From Candidatus Cloacimonadota bacterium (GTDB lineage: Bacteria > Cloacimonadota > Cloacimonadia > Cloacimonadales > TCS61): 6,844 nt of DNA. Shown here piece by piece: positions 1 to 5,063 of the stretch; the first letter of the stretch is position 1, and each line of letters opens with the position of its first letter. The position numbers and the translations under genes are program-made. Under the pieces are notes generated by a model that had not been told where the DNA came from, did not search any database, and saw nothing but the letters and a program-made list of their open reading frames with translations. The stretch covers positions 1 to 6,844 of the forward strand of contig DAOVQH010000139.1 of assembly GCA_030628755.1 (NCBI GenBank), given 5' to 3'.

Positions 1-594
1 AATATTCTGATAGAAAATTTTGGAAATTTTGTTGCAGTTTTCAGTAACTCCTCCTACAACTTTTGGAGTGTTATTGGTCTTGTAGTCTCTATTGCCTGGA
101 TCCACACGTTCAGGAGAGAATGCAATGAAAATATCTTCTCCAACTTTAAATCCCTTTTCTTCAAATATAGGAACCAGTATCTCTTCTGTAGTTCCAGGAT
201 AGGTTGTACTTTCCAGGATAATAAGTGTATGTTTTGAAATATTCTCTGCCAGAGATTCCACTGATGAACGCACGTATGATGAATCCGGTTGTTGATATTT
301 ATCTAAAGGAGTGGGAACTGCAATCATGATTACATTGGCTTTTTCCATTTCTTTATAATCGAAAGTAGCCTTGAGTTTTCCTTTTTCTACAAGTTCCTTC
401 AATTCTGCATCATCCACATCTCCAATATAATTTTCACCTGCATTAACATGATTTACTGCATAATCACTAATATCGACACCAATAACTTCAAAACCTTTTT
501 TGGCAACTGTTACAGCCATTGGCAGTCCTACATAACCTAAACCAACTATACCAACAATCGCAGTTTTGTTCTCTATCTTATCTATCAGTTTCAT
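1..594 (-). CDS. Nucleotide-sugar dehydrogenase (UDP-GlcNAc/UDP-Glc 6-dehydrogenase family), N-terminal part, 3' end outside window
   Basis: The family oxidises the C6 hydroxyl of a UDP-sugar to a carboxylate in two NAD-dependent steps, giving uronic acid precursors for surface polysaccharides in the cytoplasm. The 198 visible codons hold the NAD-binding Rossmann domain: GLGYVGLP at residues 18-25, the ribose-binding acidic residue D41 after the second strand (VIGVD), VPTPLD at 93-98, ESTTYPGTTEE at 128-138 and SPERVDPGN at 160-168. The last motif and the VPTPLD form resemble WbpA-type UDP-N-acetylglucosamine 6-dehydrogenases more than classical Ugd, but the catalytic cysteine and the substrate-binding domain lie beyond the left edge, so the substrate is undecided. 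The start is the ATG at 594, with AGGAG six bases upstream. An overlapping ATG at 598 reads into a stop after six codons. The gene begins 20 nt after the ahcY stop, in the same direction, so read-through from ahcY is likely. Confidence 0.93.
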   Translation of the reverse strand, partial: MKLIDKIENKTAIVGIVGLGYVGLPMAVTVAKKGFEVIGVDISDYAVNHVNAGENYIGDVDDAELKELVEKGKLKATFDYKEMEKANVIMIAVPTPLDKYQQPDSSYVRSSVESLAENISKHTLIILESTTYPGTTEEILVPIFEEKGFKVGEDIFIAFSPERVDPGNRDYKTNNTPKVVGGVTENCNKISKIFYQNI

Positions 595-614
595 GCATTA
601 CTCCTGCTTATTTC

Positions 615-2003
615 TTAATATCTGTAATGATCGGATTTATATGGTCCATCTATAGAGACTCCAAGATAATCCGATTGTTTTTCAGTCAGTTTGGTGAGCT
701 TAACTCCTAATTTATCCAGATGGAATCCTGCCACCATTTCATCTAATTTCTTGGAAAGGATATAAACCTTTTTCTCGTGTTTATTCTGCCAGAGATCGAT
801 CTGAGCTAAAACCTGATTCGAAAAAGAATTACTCATCACGAAAGAAGGATGTCCGGTTGCATTTCCCAGATTCACAAGTCTTCCTTCGGAAAGAAGGATT
901 ATCGAATGACCATCCGGGAAGAATATCTGATGTACCTGTGGTTTGATCTTCTCTTTTTTTATTCCGGGCAGGTTATATAAATCATTAACCTGGATCTCAT
1001 TATCGAAATGTCCAATATTGCAGACAATAGCCTGGTCTTTCATTTTTTGCATATGCTCTGCTGTGATCACATCGCAATTGCCGGTAGCAGTCACAAAGAT
1101 ATCTCCTTTTTCCACTATGTTTTCCAGCAATGTAACTTCAAAACCTTCCATAGCTGCCTGAAGAGCGCAGATAGGATCTATCTCAGTAATGATCACACGT
1201 GCACCAAAACCCTTCATAGATTGAGCACATCCTTTTCCTACATCTCCATAACCACAAATAACCACAACTTTACCAGCAACCATTACATCTGTACCTCGTT
1301 TAATACCATCGGCAAGAGATTCCCTGCATCCGTATAGATTATCGAATTTAGATTTTGTAACAGAATCATTTACATTAATAGCAGGAAATAGAAGTGTTCC
1401 TTTTTCCATCATCTGGTAAAGTCGGTTAACACCTGTTGTAGTTTCTTCAGAAACACCTTTTATATTTTCAGCAATCTTTTCCCAGTTAAAATTACTTTTG
1501 TTCTTCAAAATATTAAATATAATTTTTAGGTCTTCGTTGTCTTTATATTTTTCAGTGATCGAGGGATTTTTCTGGAATTCGACAGCTTTATGTACAAACA
1601 GGGTTGCATCGCCCCCATCATCGACTATCAGTTGAGGTCCTTTTTCATTAGGAAAGGAAAGCGCTTGTTTAGTGCACCACCAGTAGTCTTCAATTGATTC
1701 ACCTTCCCAGGCAAAAACAGGAATCCCAGCTTTGGCAATCGCTGCTGCTGCATGATCCTGGGTTGAAAAAATATTACAACTTGCCCAGCGAACATCTGCA
1801 CCAAGTTCGATAAGAGTTTCAATCAGGACTGCGGTTTGAATCGTCATATGTAAACTGCCAGTTATTCTTGCACTTTTGAGAGGTTTGGATTTTCCAAATT
1901 TCTCACGAAGAGCCATCAGACCAGGCATTTCTTTTTCAGCAATTTTAATTTCTTTCCTACCAAATTCAGCGAGAGAGATATCTTTTACCTTATAATTATT
2001 CAT
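615..2003 (-). CDS. ahcY: Adenosylhomocysteinase (S-adenosylhomocysteine hydrolase)
   Basis: This cytoplasmic NAD-dependent enzyme reversibly splits S-adenosylhomocysteine into adenosine and homocysteine, relieving product inhibition of SAM-dependent methyltransferases. The 462-residue protein is full length for the bacterial long form. Visible are the substrate-domain motif GSLHMTIQT (49-57), VDDGGDAT (127-134), SEETTTGV (185-192), the NDSVTKSKFDN segment (212-222) with catalytic K217 and D221, the NAD-binding GYGDVGKG (251-258), GHFD with H332, and GNATGHPSF with H385. The tail GPYKSDHYRY supplies K456 and Y460, which reach into the partner subunit's cofactor site. Compared with the human enzyme there is an extra segment of about 30 residues near 147-180, common in bacteria and plants. 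All key residues are present. The ATG at 2003 is preferred because AAGAGGA lies just upstream; an in-frame TTG at 2030 would add nine residues (GTRGTRGK-type) encoded by repeat DNA. No SAH riboswitch is evident in the short leader. Confidence 0.97.
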   Translation of the reverse strand: MNNYKVKDISLAEFGRKEIKIAEKEMPGLMALREKFGKSKPLKSARITGSLHMTIQTAVLIETLIELGADVRWASCNIFSTQDHAAAAIAKAGIPVFAWEGESIEDYWWCTKQALSFPNEKGPQLIVDDGGDATLFVHKAVEFQKNPSITEKYKDNEDLKIIFNILKNKSNFNWEKIAENIKGVSEETTTGVNRLYQMMEKGTLLFPAINVNDSVTKSKFDNLYGCRESLADGIKRGTDVMVAGKVVVICGYGDVGKGCAQSMKGFGARVIITEIDPICALQAAMEGFEVTLLENIVEKGDIFVTATGNCDVITAEHMQKMKDQAIVCNIGHFDNEIQVNDLYNLPGIKKEKIKPQVHQIFFPDGHSIILLSEGRLVNLGNATGHPSFVMSNSFSNQVLAQIDLWQNKHEKKVYILSKKLDEMVAGFHLDKLGVKLTKLTEKQSDYLGVSIDGPYKSDHYRY

Positions 2004-2005
2004 TT

Positions 2006-2023
2006 TTCCTCTTGTTCCTCTCG
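2006..2023 (-). promoter_or_regulatory. Tandem Shine-Dalgarno-like sites that set the ahcY start
   Basis: Reading the minus strand, CGAGAGGAA (2023-2015) is followed directly by CAAGAGGAA (2014-2006), a 9-bp tandem repeat with one mismatch. The proximal copy places GAGG four bases before the ATG at 2003, slightly close but usable; the distal copy is about 12-13 bases away. This argues for the ATG rather than the TTG at 2030, which has no purine-rich site upstream. The distal copy abuts the edge of the palindromic repeat. Confidence 0.7.
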
Positions 2024-2135
2024 TTCCCAAATTTTATTTGGGAATGAAAATTTCTTAAAAACTTTGTTTTGAACTTTTTTTGCGAAATAAAATTTCGCGT
2101 TCAAGTTTGTTCCCAAACCGGAATTTGGGAACAAG
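2020..2135. repeat. Composite palindromic intergenic repeat (BIME/MITE-like), three hairpins inside outer inverted repeats
   Basis: The outer ends form a 14-bp inverted repeat with one mismatch: CTCGTTCCCAAATT at 2020-2033 on the plus strand and CTTGTTCCCAAATT at 2135-2122 on the minus strand. Each end is itself a hairpin: 2024-2032 with 2036-2044 (9 bp, 3-base loop) and 2107-2117 with 2124-2134 (11 bp, 6-base loop). Between them GCGAAAT at 2082-2088 pairs with 2092-2098 around AAA, and TTGAAC at 2069-2074 pairs with GTTCAA at 2099-2104 outside it. The element fills nearly the entire spacer between the pnp stop and the ahcY ribosome-binding site. No hairpin is followed by a U-tract in the direction of pnp transcription, so it does not look like a standard intrinsic terminator. 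It could protect the pnp mRNA 3' end or damp read-through. REP-type pairs are usually mobilised in trans by a RAYT transposase; none is in this window, and copy number elsewhere is unknown. Confidence 0.75.
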
Positions 2136-2140
2136 TAAAA

Positions 2141-4375
2141 TTAATACTTCCTATACCTGTCTCTATCCTTATCACTTCCGCGTCGGTAATCGTATCTGTT
2201 ATCGGGTTTTTTCCCATAACTGTCATATCTTTTTTGTGGTCTGTGAGAAGTTGAACCATGCTTTGGTTCGGGATTTCCTTCAACACCTTTCATAGAAAGC
2301 TTTATCTTTCCTTTATCAAAACCAATGAATTTAGCTCTTACTTTATCCCCAATTTTCAGCATATCTTCAACTTTGTTAATCCTGGAAAAATGAAGCTGAG
2401 AAATGTGAACCAATCCTTCCTTAGATCCGCCCATAATCTTAACGAACGCACCAAAAGGTTCAATTCTACTCACAATTCCATCATAGATTTTATTCATTTC
2501 AGGATCACTGATTATATTATTTATCATTTCCTTAGCTTTCTTTAAAGAATTTGCACTTGAAGACGATATACATACTTCCCCATTATCTTCAATTTCAATA
2601 TTTGCACCGGTAACTTCAATTATATTTTTAATGATTTTCCCACCGATGCCAATGATTTCACCAATCTTTTCAGGATCCACTTTAAAGAATTCAATTCTGG
2701 GAGCGGTTTCTGCAAGCTCTTTTCTGGGTTCTGCGATTGTTTCAGTAATTTTATCAAGGATGAACATTCTACCAACTTTTGCTTTTTCCAGCGCTATTCC
2801 CATAATTTCTTTTGTAATTCCTTCGATCTTAATATCCATTTGCAGAGCAGTGATACCATCTTTTGTTCCTGTTACTTTAAAATCCATATCTCCAAGATGA
2901 TCTTCCAAACCAATTATATCGGTTAGTATGACGAATTTATCGCCTTCCATAATAAGTCCGTTTGCAATACCAGCTACGGGTTTCTTAATTGGAACACCTG
3001 CAGCCATCATTGCTAAAGTTGCACCACAAACCGTTGCCATGGAGGATGAACCATTCGATTCCAGGATTTCAGAAACCACCCGAACTGTATAAGGAAATTC
3101 TTCTTTTGTTGGCATCATTGGAAGAAGAGCTCTCTCTGCAAGTGCTCCATGACCGAGTTCACGTCTACCCGGACTTCTCATAAAACCAGCTTCTCCCACA
3201 CTGAATGGAGGAAAGTTGTAATGCAGGAAATAAGGTTTTTTATATTCTTCATCAAGTCCATCAACGACCTGTTCATCCCTGCCGGTGCCTAAAGTAACAG
3301 TTCCCAGAGATTGAGTTTCCCCACGAGTAAACAAGGCAGATCCATGAACCCGTGGTAAAATATCGATTTCACAAGTAATAGGTCGAATATCATCCAATCC
3401 TCTTCCATCCACACGATGATTATTATGAAGTATTGTATGACGTACATATTTGGTAAAAATTTCTTCAAAAGAATTTTTATAAAATCTTTCCTGTTCTTCG
3501 AAAATTTCTTCGTCCAGCTCCTCAGCAACTTTTTCCAGCATTTCTTCCTGGAGTTTATCAATAGCTTCATAGCGTTCAAGTTTACCTTGAATGTTCGCTA
3601 CTTCTTCAATATACTTTCCGTATTTTTTCTCTACTTTGTTGATGATCTCTTCCGAGATGATATCCAGTTCAACTTCCATTTTGTCTTTTCCAGCTTCTTT
3701 TGCGAATTCTTCCTGGAATTCAACCAATTTTTTGATAGTTTTATGACCAATGTAAATGGCTTCCATCATTTTTTCTTCACTCACTTCATCTGCACCGGAT
3801 TCTATCATAACCACAGAAGTTCCTGTTGCAGCAACGATAAGATCCAGTTTGGATTTACCCAGTTCATGTTCAACAGGATTAATAACAATTTCATCATCTA
3901 CAAGACCGACCTTTACACCAGCAATGGGACCGTGGAAAGGAATATCGGAAATGGATAAAGCAGTGGAAGCTCCCAATATTCCTAAGATCCCGGGGTCATT
4001 TTCACCATCATAAGATAGAACGGTTACAACAATATGAACTGAATTTCTGAATCCTTTGGGGAAAAGAGGACGGATAGGTCTATCGATAAGACGTGCATTC
4101 AGGGTTGCAGTTGTGGATGGTCTTGCTTCTCTTTTGAAAAACCCGCCAGGGATTTTACCAGAAGCATACATTTTCTCAATAAAATCTACTGTTAACGGGA
4201 AGAAATCGGTTCCTTCTTTAGGTTCTTTTGCTGCTGTAGCTGTAACGAGAACACTAGTTTCTCCGTACGTAATAAAAACGGCTCCATTTGCCTGTTTTGC
4301 CATTTTACCGGTTTCAATGGTTAAATCTCTACCAGCAATTTCAATTGATTTTTTCTTAATGTCAAATTTGTACAT
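2141..4375 (-). CDS. pnp: Polyribonucleotide nucleotidyltransferase (PNPase)
   Basis: PNPase is a trimeric cytoplasmic 3'-5' exoribonuclease that uses phosphate to release nucleoside diphosphates and can also add 3' tails. The 744-residue protein has the full layout: first RNase PH domain (about 10-230), with the RNA-binding loop FFKRE at 79-83 and ARLIDRPIRPLFP at 94-106; a long, highly charged helical domain (about 235-310); the catalytic second RNase PH domain (about 318-555); KH (about 562-620); and S1 (about 628-697). Active-site residues are intact: R404/R405 in GRRELGHG, SSS at 443-445, and D492, D498 and K500 in EDHLGDMDFK, matching E. coli at a constant offset of six. The KH loop is GIGG (576-579). 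The last 45 residues are rich in R, K, Y and D, a likely disordered RNA-binding tail. The ATG at 4375 has AAGGAGA five bases upstream. The gene follows rpsO, as in many bacteria, with a structured 150-nt spacer. Confidence 0.98.
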   Translation of the reverse strand: MYKFDIKKKSIEIAGRDLTIETGKMAKQANGAVFITYGETSVLVTATAAKEPKEGTDFFPLTVDFIEKMYASGKIPGGFFKREARPSTTATLNARLIDRPIRPLFPKGFRNSVHIVVTVLSYDGENDPGILGILGASTALSISDIPFHGPIAGVKVGLVDDEIVINPVEHELGKSKLDLIVAATGTSVVMIESGADEVSEEKMMEAIYIGHKTIKKLVEFQEEFAKEAGKDKMEVELDIISEEIINKVEKKYGKYIEEVANIQGKLERYEAIDKLQEEMLEKVAEELDEEIFEEQERFYKNSFEEIFTKYVRHTILHNNHRVDGRGLDDIRPITCEIDILPRVHGSALFTRGETQSLGTVTLGTGRDEQVVDGLDEEYKKPYFLHYNFPPFSVGEAGFMRSPGRRELGHGALAERALLPMMPTKEEFPYTVRVVSEILESNGSSSMATVCGATLAMMAAGVPIKKPVAGIANGLIMEGDKFVILTDIIGLEDHLGDMDFKVTGTKDGITALQMDIKIEGITKEIMGIALEKAKVGRMFILDKITETIAEPRKELAETAPRIEFFKVDPEKIGEIIGIGGKIIKNIIEVTGANIEIEDNGEVCISSSSANSLKKAKEMINNIISDPEMNKIYDGIVSRIEPFGAFVKIMGGSKEGLVHISQLHFSRINKVEDMLKIGDKVRAKFIGFDKGKIKLSMKGVEGNPEPKHGSTSHRPQKRYDSYGKKPDNRYDYRRGSDKDRDRYRKY

Positions 4376-4410
4376 TTATTCTCCTTTTGTTTTTTATTAC
4401 GGAGAACAAA
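4375..4410 (-). promoter_or_regulatory. Candidate pnp Shine-Dalgarno-sequestering helix
   Basis: On the minus-strand RNA the segment 4410-4401 (UUUGUUCUCC) can pair with 4384-4375 (GGAGAAUAAA) as ten consecutive pairs, one of them G-U, around a 16-base A-rich loop. The helix covers the whole pnp Shine-Dalgarno and the A of the start codon. Segment 4406-4401 is also the 3' arm of the outer stem of the upstream hairpin, because the hexamer GGAGAA occurs both in the 5' arm (4465-4460) and in the ribosome-binding site (4384-4379). The two pairings therefore exclude each other. The complementarity is seen directly; its use as a switch is inference. Confidence 0.5.
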
Positions 4411-4466
4411 AGCAATAGGCTAAAGCCATGTTTAATTGAATTTAGCTTATTGCTCAGCATTCTCCG
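4400..4466 (-). promoter_or_regulatory. Long stem-loop in the pnp leader
   Basis: The outer stem pairs 4400-4406 with 4460-4466 (CGGAGAA/TTCTCCG, 7 bp). After a 4x5 internal loop, 4411-4424 pairs with 4441-4454: seven pairs, one A-C mismatch in the minus-strand RNA (4447 with 4418), then six more pairs. The apical loop is 16 bases. In E. coli the rpsO-pnp spacer carries a long hairpin that RNase III cuts and PNPase then trims to repress its own translation. Position and shape match that arrangement, although the sequence is unrelated. RNase III processing here is inferred. Confidence 0.7.
4404..4455 (-). repeat. Leader repeat, copy in pnp leader (with 30-base insert)
   Basis: On the plus strand GAACAAAAGCAAT (4404-4416) and TTATTGCTC (4447-4455) flank a 30-base segment that forms the tip of the pnp leader hairpin. 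The same two blocks, with one mismatch in 22 positions, occur side by side in the rpsO leader at 4865-4886. The match lies in the same orientation and both copies can fold, so a common origin or a shared binding role is plausible. Confidence 0.5.
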
Positions 4467-4484
4467 CTTTAATTATTTTATTTA

Positions 4485-4510
4485 ATTAAAGGGAATAAAT
4501 TCCCCTTAAT
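4485..4510 (-). terminator. Stem-loop just after rpsO, without a U-tract
   Basis: In the minus-strand RNA, 4510-4500 pairs with 4495-4485 as 11 pairs including one G-U (GGGGAA against UUCCCU at the core), with a four-base loop UUUA. It starts 15 bases after the rpsO stop. The bases that follow are A-rich (UAAAUAAAAUAAUU), not a U run, so it is a poor intrinsic terminator. It more likely stabilises the rpsO 3' end after processing, or acts as a leaky attenuator similar in position to t1 of E. coli rpsO-pnp. The hairpin is clear; the terminator role is doubtful. Confidence 0.4.
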
Positions 4511-4525
4511 AAATTTTAATATCTA

Positions 4526-4795
4526 TTATTTTCGGAGTCCAAGCGTCTTAATAAGCTTGCGGTAACGTTCAATATCCTTTTTCTGGAGATAGTTGAGCAG
4601 TCTTCTTCTCTGTCCAATTAATTTCAAAAGACCTCTTCGTGTGTGGAAATCCTTTTTGTGAACTTTGAGATGCTCTGTAATACTCTTTATTCTCTGTGTG
4701 AGAAGAGCAACCTGGACCTCTGGTGATCCTGTATCTAAATCATGGAGTTTAAACTCTACCATGATAGCCGTTTTGGCTTCCGGTGTTAATGCCAT
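4526..4795 (-). CDS. rpsO: Small ribosomal subunit protein S15
   Basis: S15 binds the central domain of 16S rRNA early in 30S assembly and contributes to a bridge with the 50S subunit. The protein is 89 residues, the usual length. The diagnostic run is present: DTGSPEVQVALLTQRI (21-36), EHLKVHKKDFHTRRGLL (41-57), GQRRRLLNYLQKKD (61-74) and the ending RYRKLIKTLGLRK. The common HSRRG motif reads HTRRG here (T52), a conservative change. The ATG at 4795 has AGGAGGA six bases upstream; an overlapping ATG at 4799 is out of frame, gives only a 16-codon peptide and sits too close to the Shine-Dalgarno. It is the first gene of the leftward run, with pnp downstream, and has its own promoter and a leader of about 140 nt, room for the autogenous control known for rpsO in several bacteria. 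Confidence 0.98.
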   Translation of the reverse strand: MALTPEAKTAIMVEFKLHDLDTGSPEVQVALLTQRIKSITEHLKVHKKDFHTRRGLLKLIGQRRRLLNYLQKKDIERYRKLIKTLGLRK

Positions 4796-4827
4796 GCATT
4801 TCCTCCTATTATTTTTTTTGCAACTAA

Positions 4828-4857
4828 CCCGCCTTCACTTCGCTTCGTCGTGGCAGG
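4828..4857 (-). promoter_or_regulatory. GC-rich hairpin in the rpsO leader, possible S15 site or degraded REP
   Basis: In the minus-strand RNA CCUGCC (4857-4852) pairs with GGCGGG (4833-4828), six pairs including U4855-G4830, around an 18-base loop rich in CGAAG. It stands out as a GC-rich island in a very AT-rich leader, 33 bases before the rpsO start. The adjacent G-U and G-C pairs have the orientation of the G-U/G-C motif that S15 reads in helix 22 of 16S rRNA. A decayed GC-rich REP palindrome is an equally good explanation. Confidence 0.4.
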
Positions 4858-4864
4858 CAAAAGC

Positions 4865-4886
4865 GAACAAAAGTAATTTATTGCTC
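4865..4886 (-). repeat. Leader repeat, short copy in rpsO leader
   Basis: On the plus strand GAACAAAAGTAAT (4865-4877) runs directly into TTATTGCTC (4878-4886). These blocks match 4404-4416 and 4447-4455 in the pnp leader at 21 of 22 positions, but without the 30-base insert. In the minus-strand RNA GAGCAA (4886-4881) can pair with UUGUUC (4870-4865), six pairs with one G-U, around a 10-base loop. Confidence 0.5.
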
Positions 4887-4922
4887 TTTTTCATTAGGAT
4901 AAACAACAGAAAAAATCGCCGT

Positions 4923-4936
4923 TTCTTTGTAAAGAA
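4923..4936. promoter_or_regulatory. Operator-like dyad at the predicted rpsO transcription start
   Basis: TTCTTT (4923-4928) and AAAGAA (4931-4936) form an exact inverted repeat around GT. The -10 box ends at 4943, so initiation about seven bases further would fall at 4936, the edge of the dyad. The two-base centre is too tight for a good hairpin, which favours a protein-binding site if it is functional. In AT-rich DNA such a dyad can also arise by chance. Confidence 0.25.
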
Positions 4937-4942
4937 TTTTTT

Positions 4943-4971
4943 AATATATAAATTAGCCTTAACAACTTCAA
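4943..4971 (-). promoter_or_regulatory. Sigma-70-type promoter for rpsO
   Basis: On the minus strand TTGAAG (4971-4966, four of six to TTGACA) is followed after exactly 17 bases by TATATT (4948-4943, five of six to TATAAT). Initiation would be near 4936, giving a leader of about 140 nt before the rpsO ATG. It is the best promoter match I see upstream of the leftward genes and could drive rpsO, pnp and, through read-through, ahcY. Confidence 0.6.
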
Positions 4972-4996
4972 AAACTATCATTCACACAAATTCTTA

Positions 4997-5026
4997 TTGA
5001 CACAATATTTTATATGAAAATTTTAT
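4997..5026 (+). promoter_or_regulatory. Possible promoter for the ABC exporter gene
   Basis: A perfect TTGACA lies at 4997-5002. The -10 partner is weak: TTTTAT at 5021-5026 (four of six) with an 18-base spacer. Initiation would be near 5033, about 30 bases before the ATG at 5064. The -35 box is back to back with the rpsO -35, 25 bases away, so the two genes may share regulatory DNA. Confidence 0.35.
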
Positions 5027-5063
5027 TTTTCGTCTTATTAAATTAGTTAAATTAAGGGATTGT

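Noticed and set aside
592..598. ATGCATG at two starts (also 4793-4799), possible overlapping upstream start codons
   Set aside because: In both cases the upstream ATG is out of frame, ends after 6 or 16 codons and sits too close to the Shine-Dalgarno to be used well; the repeat of ATGCATG is probably coincidence.
943..1337. Two plus-strand open frames opposite ahcY
   Set aside because: They lie entirely antisense to the conserved NAD-binding domain of AhcY and have no recognisable motifs.
2004..2030. In-frame TTG start adding nine residues to AhcY
   Set aside because: No Shine-Dalgarno precedes it, the added residues are encoded by repeat DNA, and the ATG at 2003 has AAGAGGA upstream and matches the family's normal N-terminus.
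2082..2107. Rho-independent terminator for pnp at the GCGAAAT hairpin
   Set aside because: In the minus-strand RNA the stem is followed by an A run; the T run lies on the wrong side for leftward transcription, and no plus-strand gene ends here.
2031..2140. SAH or SAM riboswitch upstream of ahcY
   Set aside because: The spacer is accounted for by simple palindromes; no multi-helix pseudoknot-like arrangement of an SAH riboswitch is visible, though a covariance-model search would settle it.
2069..2545. Several short frames on both strands around the pnp 3' end
   Set aside because: They overlap the S1 domain and tail of PNPase or the palindromic spacer and lack start signals; they are out-of-frame by-products.
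3416..3958. 180-codon plus-strand open frame opposite pnp
   Set aside because: It is antisense to intact PNPase domains, its F/N/H-rich composition is what AT-rich antisense frames give, and no ribosome-binding site or family motif is visible.
4471..4504. Separate pnp promoter in the rpsO-pnp spacer
   Set aside because: TAAAAT on the minus strand resembles a -10 box, but the -35 positions at 16-18 bases upstream read as GGAATT-like sequence and lie within a stem-loop; too weak to call.
4812..4819. T8 run before rpsO as a plus-strand terminator
   Set aside because: No plus-strand gene precedes it and no stem lies immediately upstream on that strand.
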